DNA of 64,000 bases from Lachnospiraceae bacterium XBB2008 (GTDB lineage: Bacteria > Bacillota > Clostridia > Lachnospirales > Lachnospiraceae): the NCBI GenBank assembly GCA_900102235.1, contig FMVL01000005.1, positions 124,001 through 188,000 of the forward strand, in the 5' to 3' direction. This document shows positions 62,114-64,000 of the stretch, piece by piece. The position numbers and the translations under genes are program-made. Within the stretch, counting starts at the first letter, position 1. The number at the start of each line of letters is the position of its first letter. The notes beneath the pieces were generated by a model that was not told the origin of the DNA, made no database searches, and worked only from the letters and a program-made list of their open reading frames with translations.

Positions 62114-64000
<1,887 letters not shown>

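Overview
The window looks like a chromosome segment of a Gram-positive anaerobe of the Lachnospiraceae (Clostridia), close to rumen or gut genera such as Butyrivibrio. Grounds: strong AGGAGG-type ribosome sites, short dense operons, the rqcP-divIC-tilS-hpt-ftsH order, ThiT behind a TPP riboswitch, and protein sequences of clostridial type. The sporulation genes yabP, yabQ and spoIIE that often sit in the same cluster are absent, which fits a non-sporulating lineage. The assignment rests on recognition, not on a search.

Layout. 0-18.2 kb is core chromosome, mostly minus strand: a cut lipoprotein, cyclophilin, a membrane GGDEF protein, an AGCS amino-acid symporter, class II aldolase (fba), a lipid kinase, prolyl-tRNA synthetase, an O-antigen-ligase-like protein, trmO, a GH13 glucosidase, then ftsH, hpt, tilS, divIC-like and rqcP. 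18.2-33.1 kb is a visibly AT-richer accessory island inserted between rqcP and its usual neighbour hup. Its first half is a restriction-modification-like operon: two adenine-methylase-like proteins, a GIY-YIG/helicase fusion and a ribbon-helix-helix protein. Its second half is a five-gene, overlapping or tightly packed operon: three tyrosine-recombinase-type proteins, a TnpC-like coiled-coil protein and an 821-residue protein made of about eleven treble-clef zinc modules. A terminator that probably belonged to hup is left on the far side of the insertion.

33.2-42.8 kb returns to core genes: hup, a PEGA-domain lipoprotein, CCA-adding enzyme, an MBL hydrolase, a peptidase S51-methyltransferase fusion, a metallophosphoesterase and three GNATs. 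42.8-43.6 kb holds four 62-bp tandem palindromic repeats, an intact tRNA-Pro(CGG) and, beside it, a second tRNA-Pro copy interrupted by two hairpin insertions. 43.6-50 kb carries a hydrolase fused to a DUF3237-like domain, a zinc-ribbon protein with an Asp/Ser/Trp tail, a remnant of panE, a phosphatase, the TPP riboswitch with thiT, and polytopic membrane proteins.

50-64 kb is a minus-strand run for envelope synthesis and housekeeping: GtrA-like protein, K+ channel, glmS, pgi, an SGNH/AlgJ-like protein with its MBOAT acyltransferase, murG, a cation/proton antiporter, gyrA, and gyrB running off the right edge. The spacer between gyrB and gyrA folds as three consecutive two-stage hairpins.

The strongest candidates for undescribed biology are the island (both halves), the hairpin-interrupted tRNA-Pro, the compensated palindromic repeats beside it, and the gyrB-gyrA spacer.
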